5,787 bases of DNA, taken from an uncultured Novosphingobium sp. (GTDB lineage Bacteria; Pseudomonadota; Alphaproteobacteria; Sphingomonadales; Sphingomonadaceae). The notes under the pieces were generated by a model. The model was given only the letters and a program-made list of their open reading frames with translations, was not told the origin of the DNA and did no database searches. The stretch spans positions 1 to 5,787 of the forward strand of contig CALMBN010000047.1 in the NCBI GenBank assembly GCA_937860195.1. The letters run 5' to 3'. Below are positions 5,787 to 5,787 of the stretch, in pieces (the stretch's first letter is position 1; each line of letters begins with the position of its first letter). A program made the translations under genes and the position numbers.

Positions 5787-5787
5787 A

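Overview
This window looks like a contig from a GC-rich alphaproteobacterium, most likely of Sphingomonadales/Erythrobacteraceae type. I infer this from the gene order and protein style, not from a search. The central part, about 370 to 4690, reads as one coherent genome. Both flanks look as if they come from other sources. I see no RNA gene, mobile element, CRISPR array or origin.

Positions 3-1846 (+ strand) hold an assimilatory sulfate-reduction operon: the 3' end of a siroheme sulfite reductase (cysI-like), a DUF934 protein, and an APS/PAPS reductase (cysH) with the [4Fe-4S] cysteine pattern of APS-using enzymes. Each junction is an 8-base overlap. CysH makes sulfite and CysI reduces it to sulfide for cysteine synthesis. 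DUF934 is a conserved companion of unknown function.

Positions 1843-3044 (- strand) hold a two-gene unit: a four-helix cytochrome b561-like membrane protein with a long acidic internal loop, then, 11 bases downstream, a membrane-anchored regulator with a LuxR/GerE helix-turn-helix. The regulator runs convergent to cysH, and the two stop codons share one CTAG.

Positions 3142-5786 (- strand) hold an NAD(P)-binding SDR/epimerase-like protein whose GTG start overlaps the stop of an upstream reading frame (GTGA). That upstream frame is a hybrid. Its last ~216 residues are the C-terminal part of glutamate 5-kinase (ProB, rest of the kinase fold plus PUA domain). The ~364 residues before them, open to the right edge, are a TPR-like helical-repeat protein with different leucine codon use. 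ProB's N-terminal catalytic half is absent.

The two most notable observations are this in-frame TPR-ProB junction near 4690 and a sharp codon-use switch inside cysI near 360-390. Both are most simply explained as chimeric assembly joints, with real recombination or fusion as the alternative. The most interesting apparently genuine biology is the cytochrome b561 / membrane-tethered LuxR regulator pair. There is no gene-free stretch longer than about 100 bases.
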